A stretch of DNA of 64,000 nt from the NCBI GenBank assembly GCA_009823505.1, contig VZQC01013995.1, forward strand, positions 1,228,974 through 1,292,973. Direction: 5' to 3'. Below are positions 10,905 through 21,779 of the stretch, in pieces. Numbering within the stretch: the first letter of the stretch is position 1; each line of letters opens with the position of its first letter. Origin of the DNA: Rhizomys pruinosus (Eukaryota; Chordata; Mammalia; Rodentia; Spalacidae). The notes under the pieces were generated by a model. It was not told where the DNA came from. It searched no databases and saw nothing but the letters and a program-made list of their open reading frames with translations. A program made the translations under genes and the position numbers.

Positions 10905-11060
10905 AAATTCTCTCTGAGACAGAGCCTCTCTGTAGCCCTACTTGGCCTGGAACTTTCTTTGTATCCTGGGTTGGTCTCCATCTCACAGAGCTCTTCCTGC
11001 CTCTGCCTCCAGAGTTCCGGGATTAAAGGTGTCTACCACCATGTTCATCTTGGAGTGGTT
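10905..11060 (-). mobile_element. B1 SINE
   Basis: Reverse B1: gagacagagcctctctgtag at left, ggcctggaactttctttgta in the middle, tctgcctccagagttccggg and attaaaggtgtctaccaccatg at right. It is moderately diverged. Confidence 0.85.
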
Positions 11061-11368
11061 TTGAGAACCAGCTTCCTAAATGAAAATCTTAATAATGATT
11101 AAAACCTCCACTGTCTGTAAGATGGAGCAGAAAAGCAGATAGACCTCTAAAATCCACAAATAATAGGATTTGGTAACATTTTATTCAGTCTTGATATCCT
11201 TAAATTAAAGAGACAGACAATTAGATCTATATTCTCACTTCAAGACTCTGGGAAAAGGGAGGTTGGAGACTGGGTTTTCTAAGGTGCAACAAAGCCCAGG
11301 ACAAAGAGTGCTGTGAGTCAGTGTGAAGCACGGAACCTGGCATCCATGAGCTCAGAACTTCCAAGGGA

Positions 11369-11508
11369 ATGAAGGGATGAATGAGCAAGCAAAGCAGTGA
11401 GCCACAGACGGCCAGAGGGATAATACAACTGTGGGAAAATGAAGGGATGAATGAGCAAGCAAAGCAGTGAGCCACAGACGGCCAGAGGGATAATACAACT
11501 GTGGAAAA
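11369..11508. repeat. 70-bp tandem duplication
   Basis: Two nearly identical 70-bp units lie head to tail (11369-11438 and 11439-11508), each containing gaagggatgaatgagcaagc and cagacggccagagggataat. The duplication looks recent because the units barely differ. Confidence 0.95.
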
Positions 11509-11579
11509 GTATGCAGAGCACAGGCTTCGTTTTGATTTCATGGTTGCCAAAATGTCTTTGAAAAAAGATACATTATGAA

Positions 11580-11990
11580 GATGGTGGTTTACAGGGTGGC
11601 TAGTGTCAACTTGACACACCTGGGTTGAGGGAGCCTCAGTTGGGAAATTGGTTCCATTGGATTGGCCTGTGGCCACATCTGTGGAGTATTGTCTTGATGG
11701 TCGAGCAGTGTGCGAGGGCCCAGCCCACAATTAGTGCCACCCTGGGCAGGTGGTTGTGTACAGTATAAGAAGGCAGGCTGGGCATGAGCCAGGAGAGCAA
11801 GCCAGTAAACAGCATTCCTCCATGGCCTGTGCTTCAGCTCCTGCCCCCAGGTTCCTGACCTGAGTTCCTGCCTTGTGCTCCCTGAGTGATGAACTGTGAA
11901 CCAGGAGATGTAAGCTGAATAAAAAACCCTTTTCTCCCCAAGTTGGTGTCAGTCAGATTGTTTTGTCACAGCAATGGAAAGTATGAATAC
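11580..11990 (+). mobile_element. Rodent DNA-transposon-like repeat
   Basis: About 400 bp aligning well with the reverse copy at 58640-59055. Shared blocks are gtgtcaact.gacacacc, gtggccacatctgtggag, ccatgg.ctgtgcttcagctcctgcc and ttttgtc.cagcaat. The two copies look about three-quarters identical. I recall this type as a rodent non-autonomous element of the URR1 kind; the class is not proven here. An internal AATAAA-like site lies near 11920. Confidence 0.6.
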
Positions 11991-12024
11991 ATACTTTCCA
12001 CAGCGTGGAAAGTATGTATTCATA
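11982..12024. repeat. 18-bp inverted repeat with 7-base spacer
   Basis: Arm 1 (11982-11999, TATGAATACATACTTTCC) is the exact reverse complement of arm 2 (12007-12024). The spacer is ACAGCGT. The structure sits where the preceding transposon-like repeat meets L1 3'-UTR sequence. Confidence 0.95.
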
Positions 12025-12230
12025 TTTTAGAGTAATATAAAATTAAAGGAGGAAAATGTGAATCCCTAAACATAAAAAAAAAAGACTGAGAGAAAGATTC
12101 AGGGCAGTTTTGGTAGAATGCATGATCTGGGGTTGGATCAGGGGAAGGGAAAGGGGAATATGTCTAAACTGAACTGAGAAATGATGTCTGAAATAAACAA
12201 AACATCAATAAAAGCATTATAAAAAATGTG
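12007..12230 (+). mobile_element. L1 3'-UTR fragment
   Basis: The block tattcatattttagagtaa followed by tataaaattaaagg recurs at 46978 (+) and, reversed, near 41050, in both cases next to L1 ORF2 ends. Here it is followed by the L1 tail motifs actgagagaaagattcaggg and tagaatgcatgatctggggt, and by tcaataaaag. Confidence 0.75.
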
Positions 12231-12237
12231 AGTCCCT

Positions 12238-12395
12238 TGCCGGGTGTGGTGGTGCACGCCTTTAATCTTAGCACTTGGGAGGTAGAGGCAGGCAGATCTT
12301 TGTGAATGCAAGGCCAGCCTGGTCTACAGAGTGAGTTCCAGGACAGCTGGGGCTACAGAGAGACCATGTCTCAAATAGACCAAAAACAAAAAAAT
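12238..12395 (+). mobile_element. B1 SINE inserted in L1 tail
   Basis: Forward B1 from gccgggtgtggtggtgcacg to the A-rich tail. A duplicated site flanks it (aaaaaatgtgagtccct before, aaaaaatgtgactctct after), so it jumped into L1 3'-UTR sequence. Confidence 0.9.
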
Positions 12396-12742
12396 GTGAC
12401 TCTCTAAATGTGTTTTGGAATTAATCTATAGTTTATTTTCAAACTTTGTAGTTTCAGTTTATGTGTGGAGTGTATAAATGCATATTTTGGAATAACATAA
12501 AATTAAAGGGAACAAAAAGAGAGAAAAACCTTTTTCAAAGAACTGAGCAAATCAGTAAACTTCTGCACCAAAAAGGTTATAAAAGACTGAGAAAAAGATG
12601 CAAGACAGGACTTAACATATATGACACAATCTATGAGATCTAGAGGGGGCGGGGGTCGCAAAGGGTAGGCATGGATGTGAGAATAAGTCTAAATTTGATT
12701 AAGGAATGTTGTATGGAATGCGTTCAATAAAAATTAACTTCA
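12396..12742 (+). mobile_element. L1 3'-UTR fragment abutting the next L1
   Basis: A second pass through L1 3'-UTR-like sequence: attttggaataacataaaat, a diverged agactgagaaaaagatgcaa block, a G-rich stretch at 12644-12655, and gttcaataaaaattaact. It ends two or three bases before the 5' monomers of the following L1, giving a head-to-tail L1 junction. Confidence 0.65.
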
Positions 12743-12744
12743 TT

Positions 12745-13080
12745 GGGGTAGGGCCGCCCTTCGCCTTTGCAGCCAATGACCAGCAGGACGGGTTTGGGTT
12801 TGGTACCTCTGTGGCTTTGTGCAGGCTGACTTCTGAGGCACAGGAACCCGGAAGTCACTCCAGACAGATAGGTTTCAGGGTAGATTGTCTCCCGGGCTGC
12901 TGGAAAAGGCTCACAACTCCGAACCCTTTTGTAGGGGGTAACCGTCGGGGTGGGGCAGCCCTTCACCTTTGCAGCCAGTGACCAGTGGGGTGGGTTTGTG
13001 TTTGATGCCTCTGTGGCTTTGTGCGGGCTGTCTCCTGAGGCACAGGAACCCGGAAGTCGCTCCAGACTGGTACCCAGCCA
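12745..13080 (+). promoter_or_regulatory. L1 5'-UTR monomers (about 202 bp, two copies, second partial)
   Basis: Two tandem units start at 12745 (ggggtagggccgccc) and 12947 (ggggtggggcagccc). Shared blocks include cctttgcagcca.tgaccag, tctgtggctttgtgc.ggct and gaggcacaggaacccggaag. Rodent L1s use such monomers as promoters. Each unit contains CCGGAAGT (12848-12855 and 13050-13057), an exact ETS/GABP-type core. I see no TATA box in these monomers. Confidence 0.85.
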
Positions 13081-13384
13081 CAGGCTGAGTCAGGCAAATC
13101 CACCCCCCCCCCACCAAAGGGAATTGGTGAGAGAGTATCCAAGTGGACTTTTTTTGGAGAACCTTCAGAACAGGAAGCAAAGAGTGACTTAGGCTTCCAA
13201 TATCCAATATATAAACAAAATTGAAAGCCTGAAACCTACACAAGTCAATACTCCATAAACAAGGAGGAGGAAAGGGGAAAAAAAGTATCGGAAAGAGGCA
13301 AGCAAAACCATAACCATCCGCTAACATAGTGAAAAGACATTTGTGAATTGATTCACAAAAAGGAAACCCACATGCCAGGACACG

Positions 13385-14540
13385 ATGGAGGGACAAAATG
13401 GGAAAGGTACAGGATAATCCACACCAGGCTCTACCAAACCTGTAGGAGATAGCTACAATGGAATCCCGTTGGAGGTGACCCAAGGAACAGATCTTAATGG
13501 AATAATTGCAGACATATGCAGAGAAATTAAAGAAAATAAAGAAGCATTCAGAGAACTAAAGAGAGAGAATGAAAAATGCAAAAAGGACCTAGAAGGATAC
13601 AATGACAAACTTCGGAAAGAACTAAAGGAACAAACTGACAATCTCTAGAAAGAACTAAAGGGAGAAAAAGAACAAACTCTGAAAGGAAGTAGAAACACTG
13701 AAAAAGGAAGCCAACCAACGAAGTAAGGAGCACCAAGAAGAGATTGAGAAGCTCAAAAAGGAAATGGAAATACTAAAGAAAACAAAGGATGAAATGAAAA
13801 AGGAATTAGAATACTCATACAATCAAGAAGAAAGGAAAGGAAAAAGCCTCAGAAGTAGAATGGAGGAAGCAGAACAAAGAATATCAGATCTGGAAGATAA
13901 CACAGAGCAACTAAAAAGCTCAAATAAAGATTATGAAAAATTTAAAAATACACAAAAGTGTAACAACCAGGAAATATGGGACACTATGAAAAGATCAAAC
14001 CTCCGCATCATAGGAATAGAGGAAGGAGAAGAATCTCAAGAGAATAGTATTGATCAGATCTTCAACAGAATAATAGATGAAAATTTCCCCAAACTAAAAA
14101 TAGACAAACCCATACAAATACAAGAAGCACATAGGACCCCAAATAGACAAGATCAGAAAAGAAACACCCCACGCCATATCATAGTTAAAATGCTAGATGC
14201 CCAAAACAAAGACAAAATTCTGAGGGCCACAAAAGAAAAACAAGTCACATACAAAGGGAAACCCATCAGAATTACAACTGACTTCTCGCCTCAAACCATG
14301 AAAGCAAGAAGAACATGGAGCAAAGCATTCCCTGTGTTAAGGGACTATGGATGCCAACCCAGAATACTTTACCCAGCAAAAATGTCGACTATACTTGAAG
14401 GAGAGAGAAAAATCTTCCATGACATAAACAAGATGATGGAATACATGTCTGGAAAACCAACTCTTCATAAAATACTTGAAGCAATTCAAAGGGCAGAAGA
14501 GAGGAGCAACAATCCTCAAACACCTAGGAAAAGAAACTAA
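13385..14540 (+). pseudogene. L1 ORF1 (ORF1p), disrupted
   Basis: The likely original start is the ATG at 13385 (MEGQNGKGTG). In that frame there is a stop at 13415, a second stop at 13646-13648 and a one-base shift near 13684. From 13764 a 258-codon frame is intact to the end. The first part is a long charged coiled coil with repeated KELK/EQT motifs, which drives trimer formation in this family. The second part is the RNA-recognition and C-terminal region, with the motifs RIIGIEE, RTPNRQDQKRNTPRHIIVK and GKPIRITTDFSPQTMKARR. The length, about 385 codons, is slightly above the mouse protein. The stops make it a pseudogene. Confidence 0.88.
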
Positions 14541-14584
14541 TAAAAACATAACCATAGGAGCAAAATCAAAGGCTAGAAGTCCAA

Positions 14585-15538
14585 ATGGATAATAAAGTGA
14601 AAGGAAGCAACATCCATCTTTCAATTGTAACCTTAAATATTAATGGGCTAAACTCCCCAATCAAAAGGCATAGACTGGGAGAATGGATTAGGAAACAAAA
14701 CCCATCTATATGCTGTCTACAAGAAACCCATCTCAATTTCAAGGATAGGCACCAACTTAAGGTGAAGGGATGGAAGAAAGTATTCCAAGCAAATGGTACC
14801 AAAAAGAAAGCGGGTGTGGCTATTCTAATATCAGACAAAATAGACTTCAAAGCAAAAGAAATCAAAAGAGACAAAGAGGGCCATTACATCTTTATTAAAG
14901 GAACAATTGACGATGAAGATTTCACAATCATAAATATATATGCACCAAACATCGGTGCACCAAACTTTATAAAGACAATTCTTCAGGATCTCAAGGCACA
15001 GATTAACCCCAGCACACTAATACTAGGGGACTTCAATACCCCATTAAGTCCCCTAGACAGATCAACAGGACAAAGGATAAACAGAGAGACATCTGAACTA
15101 AATGACACAATACACCAAATGGACCTCACAGACATCTATCGAATATTTCACCCAAACACCAGAGAATACACTTTCTACTCAGCACCTCATGGAACATTCT
15201 CCAAAATAGACCATATACTGGGACACAGGGAAAAACTCAACAAATACAAAAAGATTGAAATAATCTCATGCATTCTATCAGACCACAGTGCAATAAAACT
15301 CAATATCAACACCAGGATAAACCCTAAAACCTACAAGAACACATGGAGACTAAACAACACTCTCCTGAATAATGAATGGGTCAAGGAGGAAATAAAGAAA
15401 GAAATAAAAACATTCCTGGAACTGAATGACAATGATAATACAACACAGCAAAACCGATGGGACACTTTAAAAGCAGTCCTAAGAGGGAAGTTTATAGCTC
15501 TAAGTACCTACATTAAAAAAACAAAAAGAGCACAGTGA
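14585..15538 (+). pseudogene. L1 ORF2 endonuclease domain, open frame
   Basis: A 317-codon open frame covers the whole apurinic-type endonuclease. By alignment with human ORF2p (offset of four residues), the catalytic residues are present: N18 in LNINGLN, E47 in QETHL, D149 and N151 in LGDFN, D209-H210 in KIDH, and D233-H234 in SDHSAIKL. The frame ends at a TGA (15536-15538) caused by a one-base loss, where the linker before the reverse transcriptase would begin. Confidence 0.93.
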
Positions 15539-16388
15539 ATGATCTAACAGTGCAGCTAAAAAATACTTGAGAGACAACAACAAATGAACCCTAAATGCAG
15601 CAGACAAGAAGAAATAACAAAAATCAGAGCAGAGATCAATGAAATAGAAACAAAGAAAACAATACAAAAAAAAATCAATGAATCCAAAAGTTGTTTCTTT
15701 GAGAGAATAAACAAGATAGACAGACCTCTAGCCCAGTTAACCAAAAGAAAGTGGGAACAACTCCAATAGAATCTGTGATGAAAGGGAAAATATCACAACA
15801 GACAATGAAAAAATCCATACAATCATAAGGGAATACTTTAAAAACCTATACTCTACCAAGTTTGAAAACCTAGAAGAAATGAATATCTGAAGTCCTGGGA
15901 ATCACCAAAGCTCAACCAGGAAGAGATCGACAGCTTAAACAGACCCATAATACATGAAGAAATTGAAGTGTAATAAGTAGCCTCCCAACCAATAAATACC
16001 GAGGCCAAATGGTTTCAAGGCAGAATTCTATAAAATATTTCAAAAAGACTTACAACCATTATTACTTAAGTTGTTTAGAAGGATACAAACGGAGGGAGTT
16101 CTCCCAGATTCCTTCTATGAAGCCAGCATCACGCTATTACCAAAACCAGGTAAAGATACAACCAAAAAGGAGAACTATAGACCCATCTCCCTAATGAACA
16201 CAGAAGCCAAAATTCTAAACAGGATACTGGCAAATCGCATACATACCCACATCAAGAAGATCATCCATCATGACCAAGTTGGATTCATACCAGAGAAGCA
16301 GGCATGGTTCAACATATGAAAATCAGTAAATATCATCAAGCATATAAATGGACTGAAAGACAAAAACCACACCATCATCTCAATTGAC

Positions 16389-18236
16389 GTGGAGAAAGCT
16401 TTTGACAAAATCCAGAATCCCTTCATGTTTAAAGTCCTAGAGGGAACTGGACTGGAGGAATCATTCCTCAATGTAATCAAAGCCATATACAGGAAACCCA
16501 CACCCAATATCATCCTAAATGGGGAAACGACAGAAGCATTCCTCTTAAAGGTAGGAACTCGGCAAGGCTGCCCCCTGTCACCAGTCCATTTCAATATAGT
16601 GCTGGAAACCCTTGCTAGGGCAGTAAGGAAAGAAAAGGAAACTAAAGGACTTCTAATTGGAAAAGAGGAAGTCAAGCTATCCCTTTTTGCTGATGATATG
16701 CTTGTCTACCTAAGGGATGCTCAGAACTCCACCAGAAAACTCCTAATGACTAAGAGCTTCAGTAAAGTGGCAAGATACAAAATAAATCTAGAAAAATCAG
16801 TAGTAGCCTTTCTTTACACCAATAACAAGCAACTGAAGAAGGACTACAAGGAGACCTTCCCACTCACAATAGCCTCAAAAACAATAAAATACCTAGGAAC
16901 AAACCTAACCAAAGACACCAAGGATCTCTACAACAAAAATTTTAAACCCCTGAAAAAGGAAATTGAGGAAGACATCAGAAGATGGACAAACCTCCCATGC
17001 TCATGGATTGGGAAAATAAATATAGTAAAAATGTCCATCCTACCCAAACTAGTGTACAGATTTAATGCAATCCCAATCAAAATCCCCAAGAGTTTCTTCA
17101 CAGGCTTGGAAAAAAAAATCCTCAATTTCATTTGGAAAAACAAAAGACCCCGAATAGCCAAAGCAACCCTGAGTGAAAAGAGCAATACAGGGGGGATCGC
17201 TATACCAGACATCAAACTATACTACAGGGCTATAGTCATAAAAACAGCCTGGTACTGGCACAAAAACAGACCAGTTGACCAATGGAATAAAACTGAAGAT
17301 CCAAACCTGAGCTCATACAATTTCAGCCACCTCATATTTGACAAGGGGGCCAAGAAGACACAATGGAGGAAAGACAGCATCTTCAGCAAGTGGTGTTGGC
17401 AAAACTGGATCACCACTTGTAGAAGAATGAAATTAAACCCCTACCTCTCACCTTGTACAAAGGTCAACTCCAGATGGACCAAAGACCTCAATGTGAAACC
17501 CCAAACTCTGGAGGTGATAGAAGAGAAGCTTGGCAGCAGACTACAAGACATAGGTGTAGGAAAAGACTTCCTAAATCAGACAGCAGCTGCACAAGAAATA
17601 AGATCGACAATTGACAAATGGGACCTCATTAAACTCAAAAGCTTCTGTACATCAAAAGAAACAATAAAGGAAGTGAAGAGAAAACCCACAGAGTGGGAGG
17701 AAACCTTCACTGCAGATACATCTGACAAAGCATTAATTTCCAGAGTATACAAGCTACTCAAAAAACAAAGAAGAAAGAAAGCAAACGAATCACTCAAAAG
17801 ATGGAGCAAAGAACTGAATAGAGACTTCACAGAGGAGGAATTAGAGATGGCTGAGAAACATCTTAAAAACTGTTCAATGTCAACAATAATTAGGGAAATG
17901 CAAATTACGACCACTCTAAGACATCATCTCAATCCGATAAGACTGGCCAGGATCAAGGAAGATATCAAATGTTGGATAGGTTGCAGGGAAAGGGGAACAC
18001 GCATCCATTGCTGGTGGGGATGTGAACTTTTACAGCCACTATGGAAAGCAGTGTGGAGAACTCTTAGAAGACTCAAAATTAGCTTGCCATTTGACTCGGC
18101 CATACCACTCCTGGGTATATACCCACAAGACTCATCTTACTGGAGAAATACATGCACAGCTATATTTATTGCAGCTCTGCTCACAATAGCAAAATCTGGA
18201 ACCAACCCAAATGCCCCTCAACTGATAAGTGGATAG
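16389..18236 (+). pseudogene. L1 ORF2 reverse-transcriptase and C-terminal part, open frame
   Basis: A 615-codon frame runs from [11 protein letters not shown], which is RT motif A, to a stop at 18234. Visible are RT motif B ([10 protein letters not shown]), motif C with the catalytic pair ([12 protein letters not shown]), the thumb region ([15 protein letters not shown]) and the Cys-rich segment CWIGC...HCWWGC. The N-terminal finger motifs lie upstream in another frame ([13 protein letters not shown] at about 16111). The ATG is internal and is not a real start. The final residues ([11 protein letters not shown]) come from a shifted frame. Confidence 0.93.
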
Positions 18237-18552
18237 AGAAAATGTGGTACATGTACACAATGGAGTTCTATGCAGCGGTAAAGAAAGACAACATCATGAA
18301 CTGCAGGTAAATGGATGGAGCTAGAAGATAATTATATTAAGTGAAGTAACACAGTCCCAGAAAAACAAACAACGAATAGTATCCCTCGTCTGTGACTGCT
18401 GAGCGCCAATAACCCAGTTATAAATATTTCTGGTGGAGAGGGATGCATATTAAAAGAACAACAAAAGAAAGACTGCATCAGAAAACTGACTGAAATGGTG
18501 AATCAGGAGGGGTGGGAGGCACATGTGTATATTCGATTAATGTATATTTAAG
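18237..18552 (+). mobile_element. L1 ORF2 tail and 3' UTR
   Basis: After the frameshift the sequence still encodes the usual MWYMYTMEFYAAVKKDN stretch in another frame. It continues into a 3' UTR with aacaaaagaaagactgcatc and tgaaatggtgaatcagga. The same sequence is found reversed at 23815-23960. Confidence 0.8.
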
Positions 18553-20779
18553 TCCCTTGCTATAGCTTTGCTTTAGTTTTCTTGTGCAGAGAATGTGTTA
18601 AATAATTATGCATACGTATCTCCAGGTTCACTATGAGAAGTACAATATTTTGGTGCAGTACCTTCTCCTATATATTAGCCCTTGTAGGCAATGATCATTA
18701 ATTGGTCACCTCCTCTGTGTCAGGCAGTATTCTAGGTGCTTTCTTCATAATTATGAGTAAAATATAGTATAACTGAGGAGACCACAGAATAGAAAATGAT
18801 GGTTATAAATAACTGAGAAAATTTACAATAATGATTATAAAAATGAAAATGGAGAATACAGGAGTTCTATGAGAAGCACAGTAAATAACTTCCTAGGAGT
18901 TATTAGTTACATGGAAATTAGCTTCTAAGGGTTGAAGAATTCAATTACTAAGAGTAACTCTTCTACAGAGACTAGTTCATGAGGATGCCTGTGGATGTTG
19001 AATACCATAGAGTACTCAAGTCAGGTACAAGGGCTTTGATTCAGGCCAACTTAAAGGGCTGGATCAATGCAGAGTAATATATTAAAAGGGGTAGACTTCC
19101 ATTTCTGTGTGGTAAAGACCCATTCGTGAAGGGGCTAGAATGAAAATGAAATATCAACAAGCATATCTTTTAAAAAGAATTTTTAGCAAATTTATAGAAT
19201 ATAAACAACATAAGAGAAAGACAGGAGGAAGTAGTAAAATGTATTATTTTTTACTATTTTTCCACATGACTAAAGTAGGCATAATATTGGTGAGTTCTTT
19301 GCTTTTAATTTTGTTTTGGCTTCTTATCTGATTTTTGAGGTATAGTCTTTCTACATAGCTTAGGCTATTCTGAAACTCATGTAGCGTAGGCTGGCCTTGA
19401 AATGTTTCAATCCTCCTTACTTAGCATCTTTGGAGTTCTTCCTTACCTTCATAAGCACTGATTATTTTTGCTTTCCTTCCTTCATAGTTTCTGATAGATT
19501 GGAAAATATTAGTTCCTATTCTCTTTGAGGTTGCTTTATATTTTTCATATGAATTGTAAATAAGTGTAAATTAAATCAGTAATGTTATTTTCTTCTCTAA
19601 TAGTACAAGAATCTTAGAATTTAAGTACCAATCACTCTCAATTTATAAGTCCTGTGATTTGCCAGTCTTGATGGTGCAGAACTGCAACCCAAGCTACTCA
19701 GGCAGCTGAAGCAAGAGGTTCCTGATTTCAAGGCTTTCTTCGTCTACACAGGGTTACAAAGAAAGCTCCTGTGCATTTACATACAATCACATAACTCTAT
19801 CTTGAATTTTGGGCCAATAAATTATTTACTATTTCTATTAACATGTGCTTAATTTTCCACACATGCCAACTAATTTATATGCTTAGCATTCATTTTTTTC
19901 ATTGAATATATTCTTTCTGTGTTCAGCTTCATTTTCCAGGAGCAATTCCATAAACTTTTACTGTACTGATATTACTAGTGATGAGGCTGTCAAATTTTAT
20001 TACAATAGTGATGATTATAATGATGATGATAAAAGTAACAGTTACAAATTTTTGCATTTTTACAATATATTATTATCTCTAGTAGGTTCTTTCACTTAAT
20101 GATCTCTTCTAATGCTCTCCATTATCTGTCAAATGCTATTATTATTTTTATTTCACAGATAAGAAAACTGAATCTTAAATCACTATTCTACAAAGTACAC
20201 AGAAAGACTGGAAACCACTTCTTTCTAAATCCAGAGCCCATTCTCTTAGTCATTCTTCTGGCATCCATAGAGATGTGTACATGTTTCAAAATTTTTCTCA
20301 TTAGACTGATTTTGTTAGTTTTGTATCTAACTTATTACCAGACCAACAGATTTGAGAATAGAATGTTTAGCATAATTTGGAATCTTTCAATAGACATGTA
20401 TTCTGCATTCATTCGCTATAGAAGCTTTTTATATATGATGCTAATATTGCAATTGAAGTCCTTCACTTGTGGCCATATACATCAGTAAATACAGAAATTG
20501 CACACAAAATATATCACACCATTATTCAAGTTACAATAGAAATGACGTTAAGCTATCTTAACCTCACACAGAAGAATATCACTCTTACATGTGTACCTTT
20601 ATGTTCATATTTTTATCTAGTGAAGGAAGTATTCACACATGGTAAAACTTACCTCCTGTAGAGAGGTGGATTACTGGGGACAGAAGGGTTCAATAAGATA
20701 GTGGAGTGTTGGGGATGGGGAAATGAGGGATTAAGATAAGGTTTAAACAAAATGAAATGTACACGAAGAAGCCACTTAG
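18553..20779. other. Mostly unrecognised, AT-rich
   Basis: About 2.2 kb with no gene I can support. Two very diverged SINE remnants are visible: a B1-like reverse piece at 19325-19440 (tatagtctttctacatagct, gtaggctggccttgaaat) and a B1-like forward piece at 19657-19755 (gccagtcttgatggtgcaga, caggcagctgaagcaagagg). A 129-codon frame at 20099-20488 has no recognisable domain, and its composition follows the local AT richness. Confidence 0.4.
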
Positions 20780-20935
20780 TTTTGTTTTATTGTTTTTAGA
20801 CAGGGTCTCCATGTAGATCCAGCTGGCCTGAAACTCACTATGTAGATCATAGAAGTCTCAATCTAATAGAGATTTGCCTTCCTTTGTCTCCAAAACTCTG
20901 AGACTAAAGTCATGTGCTGCCATGCCTGGCTAAGA
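20780..20935 (-). mobile_element. B1 SINE, diverged
   Basis: Reverse B1: gacagggtctccatgtagat, ccagctggcctgaaactcac and gtcatgtgctgccatgcctg, with a short internal rearrangement around 20850-20870. Confidence 0.8.
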
Positions 20936-21779
20936 AGCTACTTTGCAACCTGTGCTTCTGCAATCCAAGTTAAAACTATAAAAAGAGGGGATAGTAGAAC
21001 ATGTATATGATATAAAAGAACAGGGAGAGAATATTGACTGCTAAAGGTTTAAGTAGGGCTAGGGACAGATGTTGAGTGAAAGAATGGGAAGGAGTTGGGT
21101 TAAATAAAACAAAGGATATATGAAAAAACCTTATGAAACTCCACTCGTTTGTAAGCTAATTAAGAATATATTTTTTTATTGTTAAAAAAGAGTTTGAGCA
21201 GAAGTGCCCCAACATTAGTTAACAACACTGCTCCTACAGGACATGAGTTATTAAATTAAAATCTCAGCATCAGGCAAAGTATACCTCCTTTCCAGAGAGA
21301 CCCCAGAGACACCCAAAACACTAGAGGCTATTGCCCTTGCTTTGGTTGACCAGCTAGCCCTGATGGCTAGCTTTCATAGTGCTCTAAGCTGCTAGAAAGA
21401 CTGCTGGAGGAAAGACATCAATAGCATCAATAGTCGTAAGGAGTGCTAGACCGATCATGCCACAGTACCTACCAGCCAGACAAGATGTGCCCAACTTATG
21501 CAAAAGTAGCAGGACTCTTTGTTGGGGTAACCAGTGGCTTTGAGGCCTGCCCCATAGTTAGGAATTCATGCCTAGTACTATAAACAAGGTCAAAACCCAT
21601 GTCTAGGAAAGTCATAGACCCTAAGGGAGAACATATTAATATGATTTAGCTCAATAAATAGCTGTATTGTCTAACACTCTTCCAAATAATTATGTTTTTA
21701 TCTATAGATTTGTGCTGTTCCCAGCCTTGACCAGACAAGTTTCTTATTACAGTGGGTAGTGGTTACCACAGAAGCACAT
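20936..21779. other. Unrecognised, possible old L1 3'-UTR-like part
   Basis: Most of this is unassigned. From about 21170 to 21660 the text (for example ccagctagccctgatggcta) has the look of old Lx-type L1 3'-UTR sequence. I could not confirm this against another copy in the window. Confidence 0.3.

Larger units (their letters stand above)
14585..18236 (+). pseudogene. L1 ORF2 (ORF2p), disrupted
   Basis: ORF2p combines an AP-type endonuclease, a reverse transcriptase and a Cys-rich C-terminus. It nicks target DNA and copies RNA in place. The start [20 protein letters not shown] follows ORF1 after 44 bases. Frame breaks occur near 15533 and 15570, around 15767 and 15890-15972, and there is a TGA at about 16317 (after KQAWFNI). 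Near 18199 a one-base loss replaces the usual C-terminal ending. The endonuclease and the main reverse-transcriptase blocks are each still open frames. Confidence 0.92.
12745..18552 (+). mobile_element. Near-full-length L1 retrotransposon, inactive
   Basis: A 5.8-kb LINE-1 in forward orientation. In order it has two tandem 5'-UTR monomers, a non-repeated 5'-UTR part, ORF1, a 44-base gap, ORF2 and a partial 3' UTR. L1 makes its own RNA-binding chaperone (ORF1p) and endonuclease/reverse transcriptase (ORF2p). ORF1 and ORF2 both carry stops and frameshifts, so this copy cannot make either full protein. The 3' UTR matches that of the reverse L1 at 23641-24098 up to about 18552 and then diverges, without a clear poly(A) tail. 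Confidence 0.95.

Noticed and set aside
20099..20488. 129-codon open frame in AT-rich DNA
   Set aside because: It is rich in Ile, Leu and Phe, as expected from AT-rich sequence. It has no domain, no splice context and no family similarity I can see.
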